A stretch of DNA of 64,000 nt from Spartobacteria bacterium (GTDB taxonomy: Bacteria; Verrucomicrobiota; Verrucomicrobiia; Chthoniobacterales; Chthoniobacteraceae). The stretch's first letter is position 1; each line of letters starts with the position of its first letter. The notes below the pieces were generated by a model. It had not been told where the DNA came from, ran no database searches, and was given only the letters and a program-made list of their open reading frames with translations. A program made the position numbers and the translations under genes. Shown here piece by piece: positions 36,614 through 45,099 of this stretch. The DNA lies in contig JAJPII010000033.1 in NCBI GenBank assembly GCA_021324825.1, forward strand, positions 186,001 to 250,000, written 5' to 3'.

Positions 36614-37249
36614 ATGTTCATGGGAACAGTGTCCGCCGCCACGCAACGCCAGCAGGAAGTCCTCGAATTTCTCGAGGATCATCTGGCGCGCACCGGCATC
36701 ATGCCGTCCACGCGGGAGATACAGGAGCATTTCGGGTTTGCGAGCCAGACCGCCGCGGTCAATCATCTCCGCGCCCTGGAGAGCAAGGGCAAGATACGGC
36801 GGCTCGCGGGCAAGGCGCGGGGCGTGGCGCTCAGTTCCGTCTTGAAGCGGGATCGGGTGGTCGATGTGCCGATCCATGGCAGCATCGTCGCGGGCATGGC
36901 CGCCCTGGCGGAGCAGGAAGAGGAGGGGTTTTTTTCGGTCACCGCCTCGGCGGCGGGCATCACGCCCTCGGGCAGGACGTTCGCGTTGCGGGTGCGGGGC
37001 GATTCGATGGCGGGGGCGAATGTTTTCGAGGACGACATCGTCATCCTGGAAATGCGGGAGCCTCGCAACGGGGATATCGTGGCGGCGCTCATCGACGGCG
37101 AAACGACCCTGAAGCGGTATCTCGTCAAAAACGCCCAGCCTTTCCTCAAGGCGGAGAATCCCGCGTATCCCGACCTCGTTCCGGCCCGGGAACTGGTCGT
37201 GCAAGGCGTGCTCGTGGCGCTGCTGCGGCGCTTTCACGGCGGGCGGTAG
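36614..37249 (+). CDS. lexA: LexA SOS repressor
   Basis: 211 residues from the first ATG. N-terminal winged helix (QRQQEVLEFLEDHLARTGIM, then PSTREIQEHFGFASQTAAVN). Self-cleavage site Ala-Gly in GSIVAGMAALAEQEE, catalytic serine in RVRGDSMAGANVFEDD and lysine in GETTLKRYLV, so autoproteolysis is expected. In-frame starts at 36620 (ATG) and 36629 (GTG, giving 206 residues, MSAATQRQQE) are possible; the last leaves the LexA operator entirely upstream of the coding region. Confidence 0.93.
   Translation: MFMGTVSAATQRQQEVLEFLEDHLARTGIMPSTREIQEHFGFASQTAAVNHLRALESKGKIRRLAGKARGVALSSVLKRDRVVDVPIHGSIVAGMAALAEQEEEGFFSVTASAAGITPSGRTFALRVRGDSMAGANVFEDDIVILEMREPRNGDIVAALIDGETTLKRYLVKNAQPFLKAENPAYPDLVPARELVVQGVLVALLRRFHGGR
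36615..36628. promoter_or_regulatory. LexA operator (TGTTC-N4-GAACA)
   Basis: Perfect palindrome TGTTC-ATGG-GAACA overlapping the first candidate starts of lexA. This is the LexA-binding motif reported for Verrucomicrobia, unlike the CTGT-N8-ACAG of enterics or the GAAC-N4-GTTC of Firmicutes. It implies autorepression and argues for a GTG start at 36629. Confidence 0.8.
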
Positions 37250-37275
37250 GCGGCCGGCGCAGCCGCCTCGGCGAC
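37247..37275 (-). repeat. Degenerate copy of the dispersed palindromic repeat (copy 7)
   Basis: TAGGCGGCCGGCGC then AGCCGCCTC keeps the palindrome with one changed base, but the TACAAC end is altered to GGCGAC. The lexA stop codon (TAG) lies at its left edge. Confidence 0.5.
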
Positions 37276-37341
37276 AGGACGCGCGCTCCAGGAATTTCAA
37301 TTCGCGCTTTGCCGTTCCCGCTTCCCGTTTATAGTGCCCGC

Positions 37342-38133
37342 ATGGACGGCGGAATCCTCCTAATGATCAAGCGGTTCCTTCAGCACCTCAGCAGCATCGT
37401 GTGGCTGATGGTCGACGCTTCCCAGGAGATGGCGGACAATATGATCCGCGGCCGCCTCCCGTTTCGCGTCAACACCTTCTTCGAGCAGACGGACCGCGCG
37501 GGGGTCGGCTCCGTGCCGCTCGTGGCGCTGGTCTCCTTTTTTCTCGGCCTGACCATGTCGCTCCTCACCGGTTACCAGCTCCGGCCTTATGGCACGGAAC
37601 GGCTTGTGCCCGGGTTGGTCGCGATCGGCTTTTCCCGCGAACTCGGGCCGCTCATCACGGGCATCATGGTCGCGGCGCGCATCGGGGCGGCGTTCACGGC
37701 GGAGCTTGGGACGATGACCGTCTCCGAGGAAGTCGAAGCGATCGAGGCGATGGGGATCGGGCCGCTCCGTTTCCTGGTGGCGCCGCGCGTGCTGGCTGTC
37801 TTTCTCCTGATGCCGTGCCTGGTCGTCATCTCCAACGTCACCGCCGACCTCGGGGCGGCGCTCATCTGCAAATGGCAGCTGGGGATCCCGGTGCGCTACT
37901 TTGGCGACCTGGTGCATTCCAGCATCGAGTCGCGGGACATCGTCGCGGGGACGATCAAGAGCTTCCTGTTCGGCCTCATTGTCGGCACGGTCTCCTGTTA
38001 CAAGGGCCTCGCGGTGGAAGGCGGCGCGGCGGGGGTGGGCGATTCCACGACGTCGAGCGTCGTCATTGCGATCACCTCGGTCATCATTTTCGATACGCTG
38101 TGCAACATCGTCCTCGTGGCGATCTACCCGTGA
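37342..38133 (+). CDS. mlaE: MlaE-type ABC transporter permease
   Basis: 263 residues with about five membrane helices. The PF02405 permease signatures are visible: FFLGLTMSLLTGYQLRPYG, then GFSRELGPLITGIMVAARIG with AAFTAELGTMTVSEEVEAI, and a conserved C-terminal SVVIAITSVIIFDTL. With the ATPase and MCE proteins that follow it forms a transporter of the Mla/Mkl class moving phospholipids or other lipids between the envelope membranes. One-base overlap with the ATPase gene. Confidence 0.92.
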   Translation: MDGGILLMIKRFLQHLSSIVWLMVDASQEMADNMIRGRLPFRVNTFFEQTDRAGVGSVPLVALVSFFLGLTMSLLTGYQLRPYGTERLVPGLVAIGFSRELGPLITGIMVAARIGAAFTAELGTMTVSEEVEAIEAMGIGPLRFLVAPRVLAVFLLMPCLVVISNVTADLGAALICKWQLGIPVRYFGDLVHSSIESRDIVAGTIKSFLFGLIVGTVSCYKGLAVEGGAAGVGDSTTSSVVIAITSVIIFDTLCNIVLVAIYP

Positions 38134-38897
38134 TGGACGAAAGCGTTGTCGATATGAAAGGCGTCAGCCTCGCGTTTGGCGCGAAGAAAATCCTGAATGA
38201 CCTGAATCTGGCCGTGCATTCCCGCGAGCGGCTCGTGGTTCTCGGCCAGAGCGGCAGCGGCAAGAGCACCCTCCTGCGGCTGATCGTCGGCATCCTCCGG
38301 CCCAACGGCGGCGTCGTCCGCTTCAAGGGCAGGGAAGTGAGCCGGATGCGCCGCCCGCATTTGAACCGCATGCGGCAGAAGATCGGGATGGTCTATCAAT
38401 ATTCCGCGCTCATAAGTTCCCTGAACGTGCGGGACAACCTCGCGCTGCCGCTGGAGGAACTGACCGACAAGAAGGAGGAGGAGATCAACAGGATCATCGA
38501 CGAAAAGCTCGATATGGTCGGGATGTCGGACACCAAAAACCAGATGCCCGCGGAGTTGAGCGGCGGCATGCGCAAACGGATCGGCCTCGCCCGCGCGCTG
38601 GTGATGGAGCCGGAACTGATCCTCTTCGACGAACCGTCCGCGGGGCTGGACCCGGTCATCAGTTCCGTCATCGACGAACTCATCATCAGCCTCACGGAAA
38701 AAACCGACGCCACCTCCATCATCGTCACGCACGAGATGGACAGCGCGTTTAAGATTGCCACCCGCATGGCCATGCTCTACCAAGGCAACATCATCGAAAA
38801 CGACACTCCCGACGCGTTTCGCCGTTCGAAGAACGCCGTCGTCTCGCAATTCATTTCGGGCAGCACGCAGGGGCCCATACTGGAGAAAAAGAAATGA
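38133..38897 (+). CDS. mlaF: MlaF-type ABC transporter ATP-binding protein
   Basis: 254 residues. Walker A GQSGSGKST, Q-loop VYQYSALISS, ABC signature LSGGMRKRIGLARAL, Walker B LILFDEPSAGLDPV, switch His in IVTHEMD. The FDEPSAGLDPVIS and MRKRIGLARAL sequences are typical of the MlaF/Mkl branch. One-base overlap before, ATGA overlap after; clearly part of the lipid transporter operon. Confidence 0.95.
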   Translation: MDESVVDMKGVSLAFGAKKILNDLNLAVHSRERLVVLGQSGSGKSTLLRLIVGILRPNGGVVRFKGREVSRMRRPHLNRMRQKIGMVYQYSALISSLNVRDNLALPLEELTDKKEEEINRIIDEKLDMVGMSDTKNQMPAELSGGMRKRIGLARALVMEPELILFDEPSAGLDPVISSVIDELIISLTEKTDATSIIVTHEMDSAFKIATRMAMLYQGNIIENDTPDAFRRSKNAVVSQFISGSTQGPILEKKK

Positions 38898-39871
38898 GGG
38901 TCTTCCGGCAGGAAATCCGCACCGGCGTTCTCGTCATTGTCACCATCGGCATCCTCGTGGCCGTCCTGCTGCTGCTTGGCGCGCCGGGCGTCTTCAGCCC
39001 GCTCGTCACCTACCGGATATTTTTCGACAACGCGGGCGGGATAAAGCTGGGCGGGCCGGTCATGCTCGCGGGGCGCAAGATCGGCCAGGTGACCAGGCTC
39101 ATCTCGCCGGTGAAGGTCGCCGACCGCCCCGCCAACTTCAAGGAGGACGAAACCCTCGTGGTGGTGGAAGTGGCCAAGAGCGCGGAAGTCTATCGCGAAG
39201 TCACCGTCCGCATGGAGCAGAGCAGCCTGCTGGGGGATGTCCTCATCGACTTCACCTCCGGCGTGGAGACCAGCGGGCGCGCGCCCAACGGCTCCTACTT
39301 CATCGGGGAGCGCGAACGGGGCTTTGGGGAATCCATCGCCGACGCCGTCATCCTCCTCAAACAGCAGATCATCCCCGTCGCGCAGGAGGCGACCAAGACC
39401 ATGGAATCGCTGCGCGAAACGTCCGTGAACCTGCAACGCTTCACCGCGGCGGGATCGAACATGGATAAGGCGATCGAACGGTTCCGCGACTTCGGGGACA
39501 ACATGGTGCAGATGACCAAGCCGGACAGCCAGTTGCTGAATTCCATCAAGAGCCTCCACGCCTCGCTCGACAACATCAACAAACTGACCGGCGACCTCGT
39601 GAAGAACGACCAGCTCAAGGTGACCCTGGAGAACTTCCAGAGCGCGGCGGACAACATCCAGAAAGTGAGCGGGAACCTGGATCGCATCGTCATGCGGCTC
39701 GGCCCCAGCATGGAAGGCATCGCGAACAACGCGCGCGATTTCACGAACGTCATCAAGCGGCAGCCGTGGCGCCTCATCTGGCACTCCACGGTCAGCTACC
39801 CGGGCGACGCTCCCGCTCCGCCGGATCAGGCGCCCGCGCCGCGGAAAAGACGCGTCCGCTCCGAAGAATAA
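38894..39871 (+). CDS. mlaD: MlaD/MCE-domain substrate-binding protein
   Basis: 325 residues. An N-terminal membrane helix (TGVLVIVTIGILVAVLLLLG) anchors it to the inner membrane, followed by the MCE domain (~38-115: YRIFFDNAGGIKLGGPVMLA, GRKIGQVTRL). A long helical region (~150-290) with heptad repeats (ASLDNINKLTGDLVKNDQL) follows, as in hexameric MCE proteins that form a lipid-conducting channel. A basic C-terminus closes it. mlaB/C homologues are not adjacent. Confidence 0.92.
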   Translation: MRVFRQEIRTGVLVIVTIGILVAVLLLLGAPGVFSPLVTYRIFFDNAGGIKLGGPVMLAGRKIGQVTRLISPVKVADRPANFKEDETLVVVEVAKSAEVYREVTVRMEQSSLLGDVLIDFTSGVETSGRAPNGSYFIGERERGFGESIADAVILLKQQIIPVAQEATKTMESLRETSVNLQRFTAAGSNMDKAIERFRDFGDNMVQMTKPDSQLLNSIKSLHASLDNINKLTGDLVKNDQLKVTLENFQSAADNIQKVSGNLDRIVMRLGPSMEGIANNARDFTNVIKRQPWRLIWHSTVSYPGDAPAPPDQAPAPRKRRVRSEE

Positions 39872-39911
39872 GCGTTGCCAAATCGGAAAAGCGCGATAGT
39901 TTGTCCGTCCC

Positions 39912-40121
39912 ATGCCAAAGTCCATCGCACGTCGCAAGACCAAGAAATCGGTAGCCAAGCGGTTTAAAATCACCGGCACGGGCAAAGTCCTTTTCCGCCA
40001 TTCGGCCAAGCGGCATTTGCTCGCTTCCAAGAGTTCGAAGCGCAAGCGCCAGCTCGGCAAGGCGGGAGTCGTGGACGAGACAGACGTGAAGCGGATAAAG
40101 GAGAACCTTCCTTTCCACTAG
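39912..40121 (+). CDS. rpmI: 50S ribosomal protein L35
   Basis: 69 residues, highly basic. Family sequence from the start: PKSIARRKTKKSVAKRFKIT, GTGKVLFRHSAKRHLLASKS. It is in the 23S rRNA-bound surface of the large subunit. infC, which normally precedes rpmI, is absent; the Mla-type operon is upstream instead (40-base gap). It is followed by a 121-base spacer with possible regulatory pairing. Confidence 0.96.
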   Translation: MPKSIARRKTKKSVAKRFKITGTGKVLFRHSAKRHLLASKSSKRKRQLGKAGVVDETDVKRIKENLPFH

Positions 40122-40139
40122 ACTGAAGTGTAAAGGGAA

Positions 40140-40238
40140 CGGTCTGCCCTCCTGCCGAATCGGAATAAGATCGGCCGCCGGCGAACGAGGTCGGGGAGAC
40201 CGCACATAAAAAACAGTTCGCTGGAAAGAAAGGGCAGA
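40140..40238 (+). promoter_or_regulatory. Candidate rplT leader with two mutually exclusive pairings
   Basis: In the spacer, TCTGCCCT (40143-40150) is exactly complementary to AGGGCAGA (40231-40238), which includes the probable rplT Shine-Dalgarno AGGG eight bases before the ATG. The overlapping CGGTCT...CCC (40140-40149) instead can pair with GGG...AGACCG (40193-40202) with one mismatch. The two pairings cannot form together, as in an on/off ribosomal-protein leader. Confidence 0.4.
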
Positions 40239-40242
40239 GAAC

Positions 40243-40620
40243 ATGCCAAGAGCAACGAACGCTCCCGCAAGCCGGGAACGGCGCAAGCGCGTCCTGGACA
40301 AGGCGAAGGGTTACAGGGGCCGCCGGTCGAAACTATTCCGTTACGCGAAAGACGCGGTGATGAAGGGCGATTACTGGTCGTACCGCGACCGGAAGAACCG
40401 CAAGCGGACGTTCCGCTACCTCTGGATACAGCGCATCAACGCCGCCTGCCGCGCGCACGGCCTCACGTACAGCCGGTTCATGGAAGGCGTGACCGCGCTG
40501 GGGCTGGGCTTGGACCGCAAGGTTCTTTCCGAGATGGCGATCAGCGACGAAGCCGCTTTCAAAGTCATCGTCGAGAAGGTGAGCGCCGCGCTCGCGGAGA
40601 AGACCAAAAAAGCCGCCTGA
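40243..40620 (+). CDS. rplT: 50S ribosomal protein L20
   Basis: 125 residues. Canonical L20: RATNAPASRERRKRVLDKAK, GYRGRRSKLFRYAKDAVMK, YSYRDRKNRKRTFR-like segment, and the C-terminal globular part (LGLGLDRKVLSEMAISDEAA). L20 is an early assembly protein and in many bacteria an autogenous repressor of its own operon, which gives weight to the leader noted upstream. pheS follows after 5 bases. Confidence 0.97.
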   Translation: MPRATNAPASRERRKRVLDKAKGYRGRRSKLFRYAKDAVMKGDYWSYRDRKNRKRTFRYLWIQRINAACRAHGLTYSRFMEGVTALGLGLDRKVLSEMAISDEAAFKVIVEKVSAALAEKTKKAA

Positions 40621-40625
40621 TTTTC

Positions 40626-41633
40626 TTGGAGGAGGAACTCCAGAGGATCGGGGCCGAGGCCCTGACGGAGATCGCGCGGGCCGGGAGCGAGGCCGAGGTC
40701 GAGGCGTCGCGCGTAAAGTACCTCGGGCGCGCCGGGAGCGTTTCCGCGTGGAGCGAACGGATGAAGTCGCTCGCCAAGGAGGAGAAACCGCGCATCGGGA
40801 AACTCTTGAACGAAACGCGGGCCGCCGTCGCCGAAGCGCTGGAAAGGCGCCGCGCCGCGCTCGATTCCGAGAAGGACGCCCGCGCTTTCGCCAGCCTTGA
40901 CATATCCCTGCCCGGAACGCCTGTCAGACCGGGCGGGCTGCACCCGATCACCCTTTTGCAGGATCGCGCCGCCGCCGTTTTTCGCAGGATGGGATTCGCG
41001 CTCGCGGAAGGGCCGGACGTGGAAACGGAGTGGCATTGTTTCGACGCGCTCAACACCCCGCCCGACCACCCGGCGCGCAACGAAAGGGACACCTTCTACC
41101 TGCCGGACGGGCGGCTGCTGCGCACGCACACCTCGACCGTGCAAATCCGCGCGATGGAACAGGCGCCGCCGCCGGTGCGGATAATCGCTCCGGGCGCGGC
41201 GTACCGGCGGGATGAGATCGACGCCACGCACCTGGCGCAATTCACCCAGATGGAGGGCCTCTACGTGGATCGCGGAGTCAGCGTCGCCGATTTGAAAGGG
41301 ACGCTGGAGTTTTTCTTCCGGGAGCTTCTGGGCGCCGGGGCGAAATGCAGGTTCCGCCCGCATTTCTTTCCGTTCACCGAGCCGAGTTTCGAGATCGACA
41401 TCCGGGCCAGGGCCAGCGGGAAATGGCTGGAACTGGCCGGTTGCGGCATGGTCGACCCGGCCGTGTTCGAAGCGGTGAACGGCAAGCGAGGCGACGCCGC
41501 GTACGACCCGGAGGAATACACCGGCTTCGCCTTTGGGTTCGGGCTTGACCGGCTGGCGATGATCCTGTCGGACGTGCCGGACATACGCGGGTTCATCGAG
41601 AACGACGTCCGCTTTCTTTCCCAGTTCCGATGA
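40626..41633 (+). CDS. pheS: Phenylalanine-tRNA ligase subunit alpha
   Basis: 335 residues from a TTG at 40626, which gives the right N-terminal length against E. coli PheS; there is no ATG or GTG in the first coils. N-terminal coiled coil to ~90, then the class II catalytic core: GGLHPITLLQDRAAAVF, FDALNTPPDHPARNERDTFY, RTHTSTVQIRAMEQA, RRDEIDATHLAQFTQMEGLY, and motif 3 GFAFGFGLDRLAMILSDVPD. GGAGGAGG appears just inside the frame, so the initiation signal is unusual. ATGA overlap with pheT. Confidence 0.96.
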   Translation: MEEELQRIGAEALTEIARAGSEAEVEASRVKYLGRAGSVSAWSERMKSLAKEEKPRIGKLLNETRAAVAEALERRRAALDSEKDARAFASLDISLPGTPVRPGGLHPITLLQDRAAAVFRRMGFALAEGPDVETEWHCFDALNTPPDHPARNERDTFYLPDGRLLRTHTSTVQIRAMEQAPPPVRIIAPGAAYRRDEIDATHLAQFTQMEGLYVDRGVSVADLKGTLEFFFRELLGAGAKCRFRPHFFPFTEPSFEIDIRARASGKWLELAGCGMVDPAVFEAVNGKRGDAAYDPEEYTGFAFGFGLDRLAMILSDVPDIRGFIENDVRFLSQFR

Positions 41634-43858
41634 AGGTCTCGCTCAACTGGCTTCGAGAATTCGTGGAGTTCGACGAGAACGCCCTTGCCGACCTGCTCAC
41701 GCGCGCGGGGGTGGAAGTGGAGGGAGTCGAGAAGCGCGGCGTGGCGCTGGACAAGGTCGTCGTGGCGCGGATAGTCCGCTCCGAGCGCCATCCCAACGCG
41801 GACCGGCTCAGCGTCTGCCAGGTGGACGACGGCTCCGGCCAGCCGCGCCAGATCGTCTGCGGCGCGAGGAATTTCCAGGCGGGAGACAAGGTTCCGCTCG
41901 CGCTGCCGGGCGCGATCCTGCCGGGCGATTTCAGGATAAAGGCGAGCAAGCTGCGGGGCGTCGAGTCGGAAGGGATGCTTTGCAGCGCGCGCGAACTCGA
42001 ATTGGCGGAAGACGCGGAAGGGCTCCTGATTCTTCCGGCGACCGCGCGAACGGGCGCGCCTCTCGCGGAGTTGTTCCCGCCCGACACGGTTCTCGACATC
42101 GAGGTGACTCCGAACCGCCCGGACTTGCTAAGCCACGGGGGCATGGCGCGCGAGATCGCCGCGCTGACCGGCAAACCGTGGAAGGGCCTGGATTCGCAAG
42201 CGATTGTCCACGACGGCGGAGCGGACGTGCGCGTCGAGGCGGGCGCCGAATGCCCCCTCTATTCCGCGACCCGGGTGGCGAATGTAAATGTCGGCCCGAG
42301 CCCGGATTGGCTTCGCAAAAAGCTGGAAGCAATCGGTTCGCGTCCGATCAACAACATCGTCGATGCGACGAATTTCGTGATGTTCGAGCGGGGGCAGCCG
42401 CTCCACGCGTTCGACGCGGGGAAAATCGAAGGGGGCATCGTCGTCCGCTTCGCGCGGGAAGGGGAGGAATTCCTCGCTCTGGACGGACGGAAATACATTT
42501 TGGGTTCGCGGGACCTCGTCATCGCGGATTCCCGGCGCGTCGTCGCTTTGGCCGGGGTGATGGGCGGCGAAGACTCCGGCGTCACCGGCTCGACGACGGA
42601 AGTCATCCTGGAAAGCGCCTCGTTCGATCCCGCCCACGTGCGGCGGACGGCCCGCCGGCTCGGGCTGCGCAGCGAGTCGAGCCACCGTTTTGAACGCGGG
42701 GTGGACATCGGGAATATTCTGCCGTCCGCCGGGCGCGCGCTGGAGTTGATGGGCGGCGCCGTGACGGGCGTCGGGATCGCCGGGAACCCGGTGAGACAAC
42801 GCCGCGAGGTCGTGTTGCGTTACGCGCGCTGCGACGCTCTTCTCGGAACAGCCGTGGGCGATGACAGGATTGACCGGATCCTCACGGGTTTTGGCTTGAA
42901 GAAAGGCGCGGGGTGGGAAATCCCGTCGTACCGGAACGACCTGGCGCGGGAAGTCGATCTCATCGAGGAAGTGATGCGCGTCGTGGGAATGGAAGTCATC
43001 CCCTCGAAAACCACCGCGCGGTTCGCGGCAAGCAGCGACGCCGACCGGGCGTACGACCGGGACATGGCGCTGCGCCGGACGCTGGCGGCGCTCGGGTTTT
43101 TCGAGGCGCGGACGCTCTCGCTCGTTTCCGAAGGTTTCCGGCGCGTGCGCAATCCGTTGAACGAAGAGCAATCCGCGTTGCGCTCGAGCCTTCTGCCCGG
43201 TTTGCTGCGAGCGGTGGAAACGAATGCGCGGTTCGGGACGAAGGATGTGCGCTTGTTCGAGCTTGGCCGCGTATTTGGCGCGGAGGAGGAAACGACGCAC
43301 GTCGCCTTGGTTATGACGGGCGCCTCCGGCGAGCGAAGCTGGCGCGACCCGCACCCGAGGCAAGCCGATTTGTTCGACCTGAAGGGCGTCCTGGCCGCGG
43401 CCCGGCTGGGCGAGATCGCTTTCGAAAAAGCGGACGGCGATTCACTGGATGTCCTGCTGGATGGAAGGCGCGCCGGGCGGGCGGGCCAGGCGGCGGCTGT
43501 TCTCTTCGCGGAACTGGAGCTTCCCGCAGCGGCGGAGGGCGCGGGGAAGGGGAGTTGCCGGGCGGTCGGGATTTATCCCGCCATCGCGCGGGACATCGCC
43601 CTCGTCCTTCCGGAGGAAATTCCGCACGGGCGCGTCCTGGAAATTCTGCGGAAGGGAAACGAGCCGCTCCTGGAGCGGGCGGAGTTATTCGACCTTTTCA
43701 GCGATCCGGAAAAGTTGCCCGCGGGAAAAAAGTCGCTCGCATATTCATTGACATACCGGGCGAAAGACAGGACATTGACGGCGGATGAGGCGAACGCGGC
43801 GCATGCGCGTTTGAAGGAGCTCCTGAAGGCGGGACTCGATGTCCAGTTCAGGGAGTAG
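41630..43858 (+). CDS. pheT: Phenylalanine-tRNA ligase subunit beta
   Basis: 742 residues, slightly shorter than the usual ~790. N-terminal domain MKVSLNWLREFVEFDENALA, tRNA-binding EMAP-like fold (~40-150), B3/B4 editing region (NNIVDATNFVMFERGQPLHA), B5 (~390-460), catalytic-like core, and C-terminal FDX-ACB domain (FDLFSDPEKLPAGKKSLAYS). Together with PheS it forms the alpha2-beta2 enzyme. A strong terminator follows at 44059-44113. Confidence 0.96.
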   Translation: MKVSLNWLREFVEFDENALADLLTRAGVEVEGVEKRGVALDKVVVARIVRSERHPNADRLSVCQVDDGSGQPRQIVCGARNFQAGDKVPLALPGAILPGDFRIKASKLRGVESEGMLCSARELELAEDAEGLLILPATARTGAPLAELFPPDTVLDIEVTPNRPDLLSHGGMAREIAALTGKPWKGLDSQAIVHDGGADVRVEAGAECPLYSATRVANVNVGPSPDWLRKKLEAIGSRPINNIVDATNFVMFERGQPLHAFDAGKIEGGIVVRFAREGEEFLALDGRKYILGSRDLVIADSRRVVALAGVMGGEDSGVTGSTTEVILESASFDPAHVRRTARRLGLRSESSHRFERGVDIGNILPSAGRALELMGGAVTGVGIAGNPVRQRREVVLRYARCDALLGTAVGDDRIDRILTGFGLKKGAGWEIPSYRNDLAREVDLIEEVMRVVGMEVIPSKTTARFAASSDADRAYDRDMALRRTLAALGFFEARTLSLVSEGFRRVRNPLNEEQSALRSSLLPGLLRAVETNARFGTKDVRLFELGRVFGAEEETTHVALVMTGASGERSWRDPHPRQADLFDLKGVLAAARLGEIAFEKADGDSLDVLLDGRRAGRAGQAAAVLFAELELPAAAEGAGKGSCRAVGIYPAIARDIALVLPEEIPHGRVLEILRKGNEPLLERAELFDLFSDPEKLPAGKKSLAYSLTYRAKDRTLTADEANAAHARLKELLKAGLDVQFRE

Positions 43859-44058
43859 CGGATCTTTGATTTTTTAGGGCTTACCCTGCGTTGTTCGCGA
43901 TAAAAGGCGATAAATCCCGGACCGATATGATTGACAAATCAGGAGGCTGGGTCGGGGGGTGGATGACATGCCTTAATTGGAAGTCAGAAACCTTTTGACG
44001 GTCGTCCGTCCGTTACCAGAAGGGAACGGGAATTTCGCCTGAACGGCAAAAGCGGGGT

Positions 44059-44113
44059 AAAAAGGCATTCTGGAATAGCGATCGCTGGGATCTGACCAGA
44101 ATGCCTTTTTTTT
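44059..44113 (+). terminator. Intrinsic terminator after pheT
   Basis: 15-base arms AAAAAGGCATTCTGG (44059-44073) and CCAGAATGCCTTTTT (44096-44110) pair perfectly around a 22-base loop, and the T tract runs to 44113. It stands ~200 bases after the pheT stop and 27 before the exonuclease ATG. The intervening 43859-44058 has no ORF or clear element; it might be a 3' UTR or hold a small RNA. Confidence 0.9.
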
Positions 44114-44139
44114 CGCCCGCGCCGGGGTAGGCTGGCCCG

Positions 44140-45042
44140 GTGAAACTCCTGCTCGTCGACGGCAACTACTATGTCTACCGCTCCTTTTTCGCGATCCGCA
44201 ACCTGACGAACTCGCGCGGCGAACCGACCAATGCCATTTACGGTTTTGTGAAAACCGTGCGCCGGATGTTGAGCGACCTGAAGCCCGATTTCGGCGCGGT
44301 GGTCTGGGACCACGGCCTGCCCGAGCGGAGGACGCAACTCCAGCCCGCCTACAAGCAGCAGCGGGCGGAGATGCCGTTGGAGATGCAGCCGCAGTTGAAA
44401 TACATCCACGGGCTGACGCCGTTGCTGGGGTTGAAGGGGGTGCTGCTCCCGAACACGGAGGCCGACGACCTGATGGCGTCGTATGTCGAGGCCGCCGCCG
44501 GCGCGGAGGTCACCCTCGCGACGAACGACAAGGACCTTTTCCAACTCGTCGGCGAGAGGGTGAAGGTTTATTCCACCGCCAAGGCGGATCTCCCCTCGCC
44601 GAAGGAGACCTACGTTCTGCTCGGAACGGACACGGTCGAGAAAAAATGGGGCGTCCCTCCCGCGCGCATCGGCGATGTGTTGAGCCTCATCGGCGACAGC
44701 GTGGACAACATCCCCGGCGTTTCCGGCCTGGGGCCGAAAAACGCGGCGGCTCTTATTCGCGATTTCGGCGGCCTGGAATCGCTCCTGCAGAGGCTGGACG
44801 AGGTCAAGAATGAGCGCGTCCGGGAGAAGCTGAAAGCGGCGCGCGAGCAGATACTCCAGAACCGGGAAATGGTGAAGCTGGAGACCGATCTGCCGCTGCC
44901 CGCCCCCTTGGAAAGCCTGCGTGTCAGCCCGCGCTACCCCGAGTTGCTGGAAGCGATGGAGGCGTGCGAATTCAAGTCGCTGCTGGTCGAAATCAGGAAC
45001 GAAGCCGCGGCCGCCGGCAACCCGCAGGGGGAGTTGTTTTAG
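44140..45042 (+). CDS. 5'-3' exonuclease (PolA N-domain/FEN family), stand-alone
   Basis: 300 residues, only the nuclease domain of DNA polymerase I, without the polymerase. Acidic metal-binding residues: LLVDGNYYVYRSFFA, VVWDHG, PNTEADDLMASYV, ATNDKDLFQLV, and the helix-hairpin-helix IGDSVDNIPGVSGLGPKNAA. FEN-type proteins remove RNA primers or flaps. The arrangement is a single gene after the pheT terminator; the stop is followed at once by the lptD region, so both may share a transcript. Confidence 0.93.
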   Translation: MKLLLVDGNYYVYRSFFAIRNLTNSRGEPTNAIYGFVKTVRRMLSDLKPDFGAVVWDHGLPERRTQLQPAYKQQRAEMPLEMQPQLKYIHGLTPLLGLKGVLLPNTEADDLMASYVEAAAGAEVTLATNDKDLFQLVGERVKVYSTAKADLPSPKETYVLLGTDTVEKKWGVPPARIGDVLSLIGDSVDNIPGVSGLGPKNAAALIRDFGGLESLLQRLDEVKNERVREKLKAAREQILQNREMVKLETDLPLPAPLESLRVSPRYPELLEAMEACEFKSLLVEIRNEAAAAGNPQGELF

Positions 45043-45099
45043 CCTTTGCAAGGGAAGTGGCTGTTGAATACCCTGTGCGCACTTCGTTCCATGCGTTCC

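Noticed and set aside
39912-40620. Truncated infC-rpmI-rplT operon indicating gene loss
   Set aside because: infC is merely not in the window; absence from this neighbourhood says nothing about the genome.
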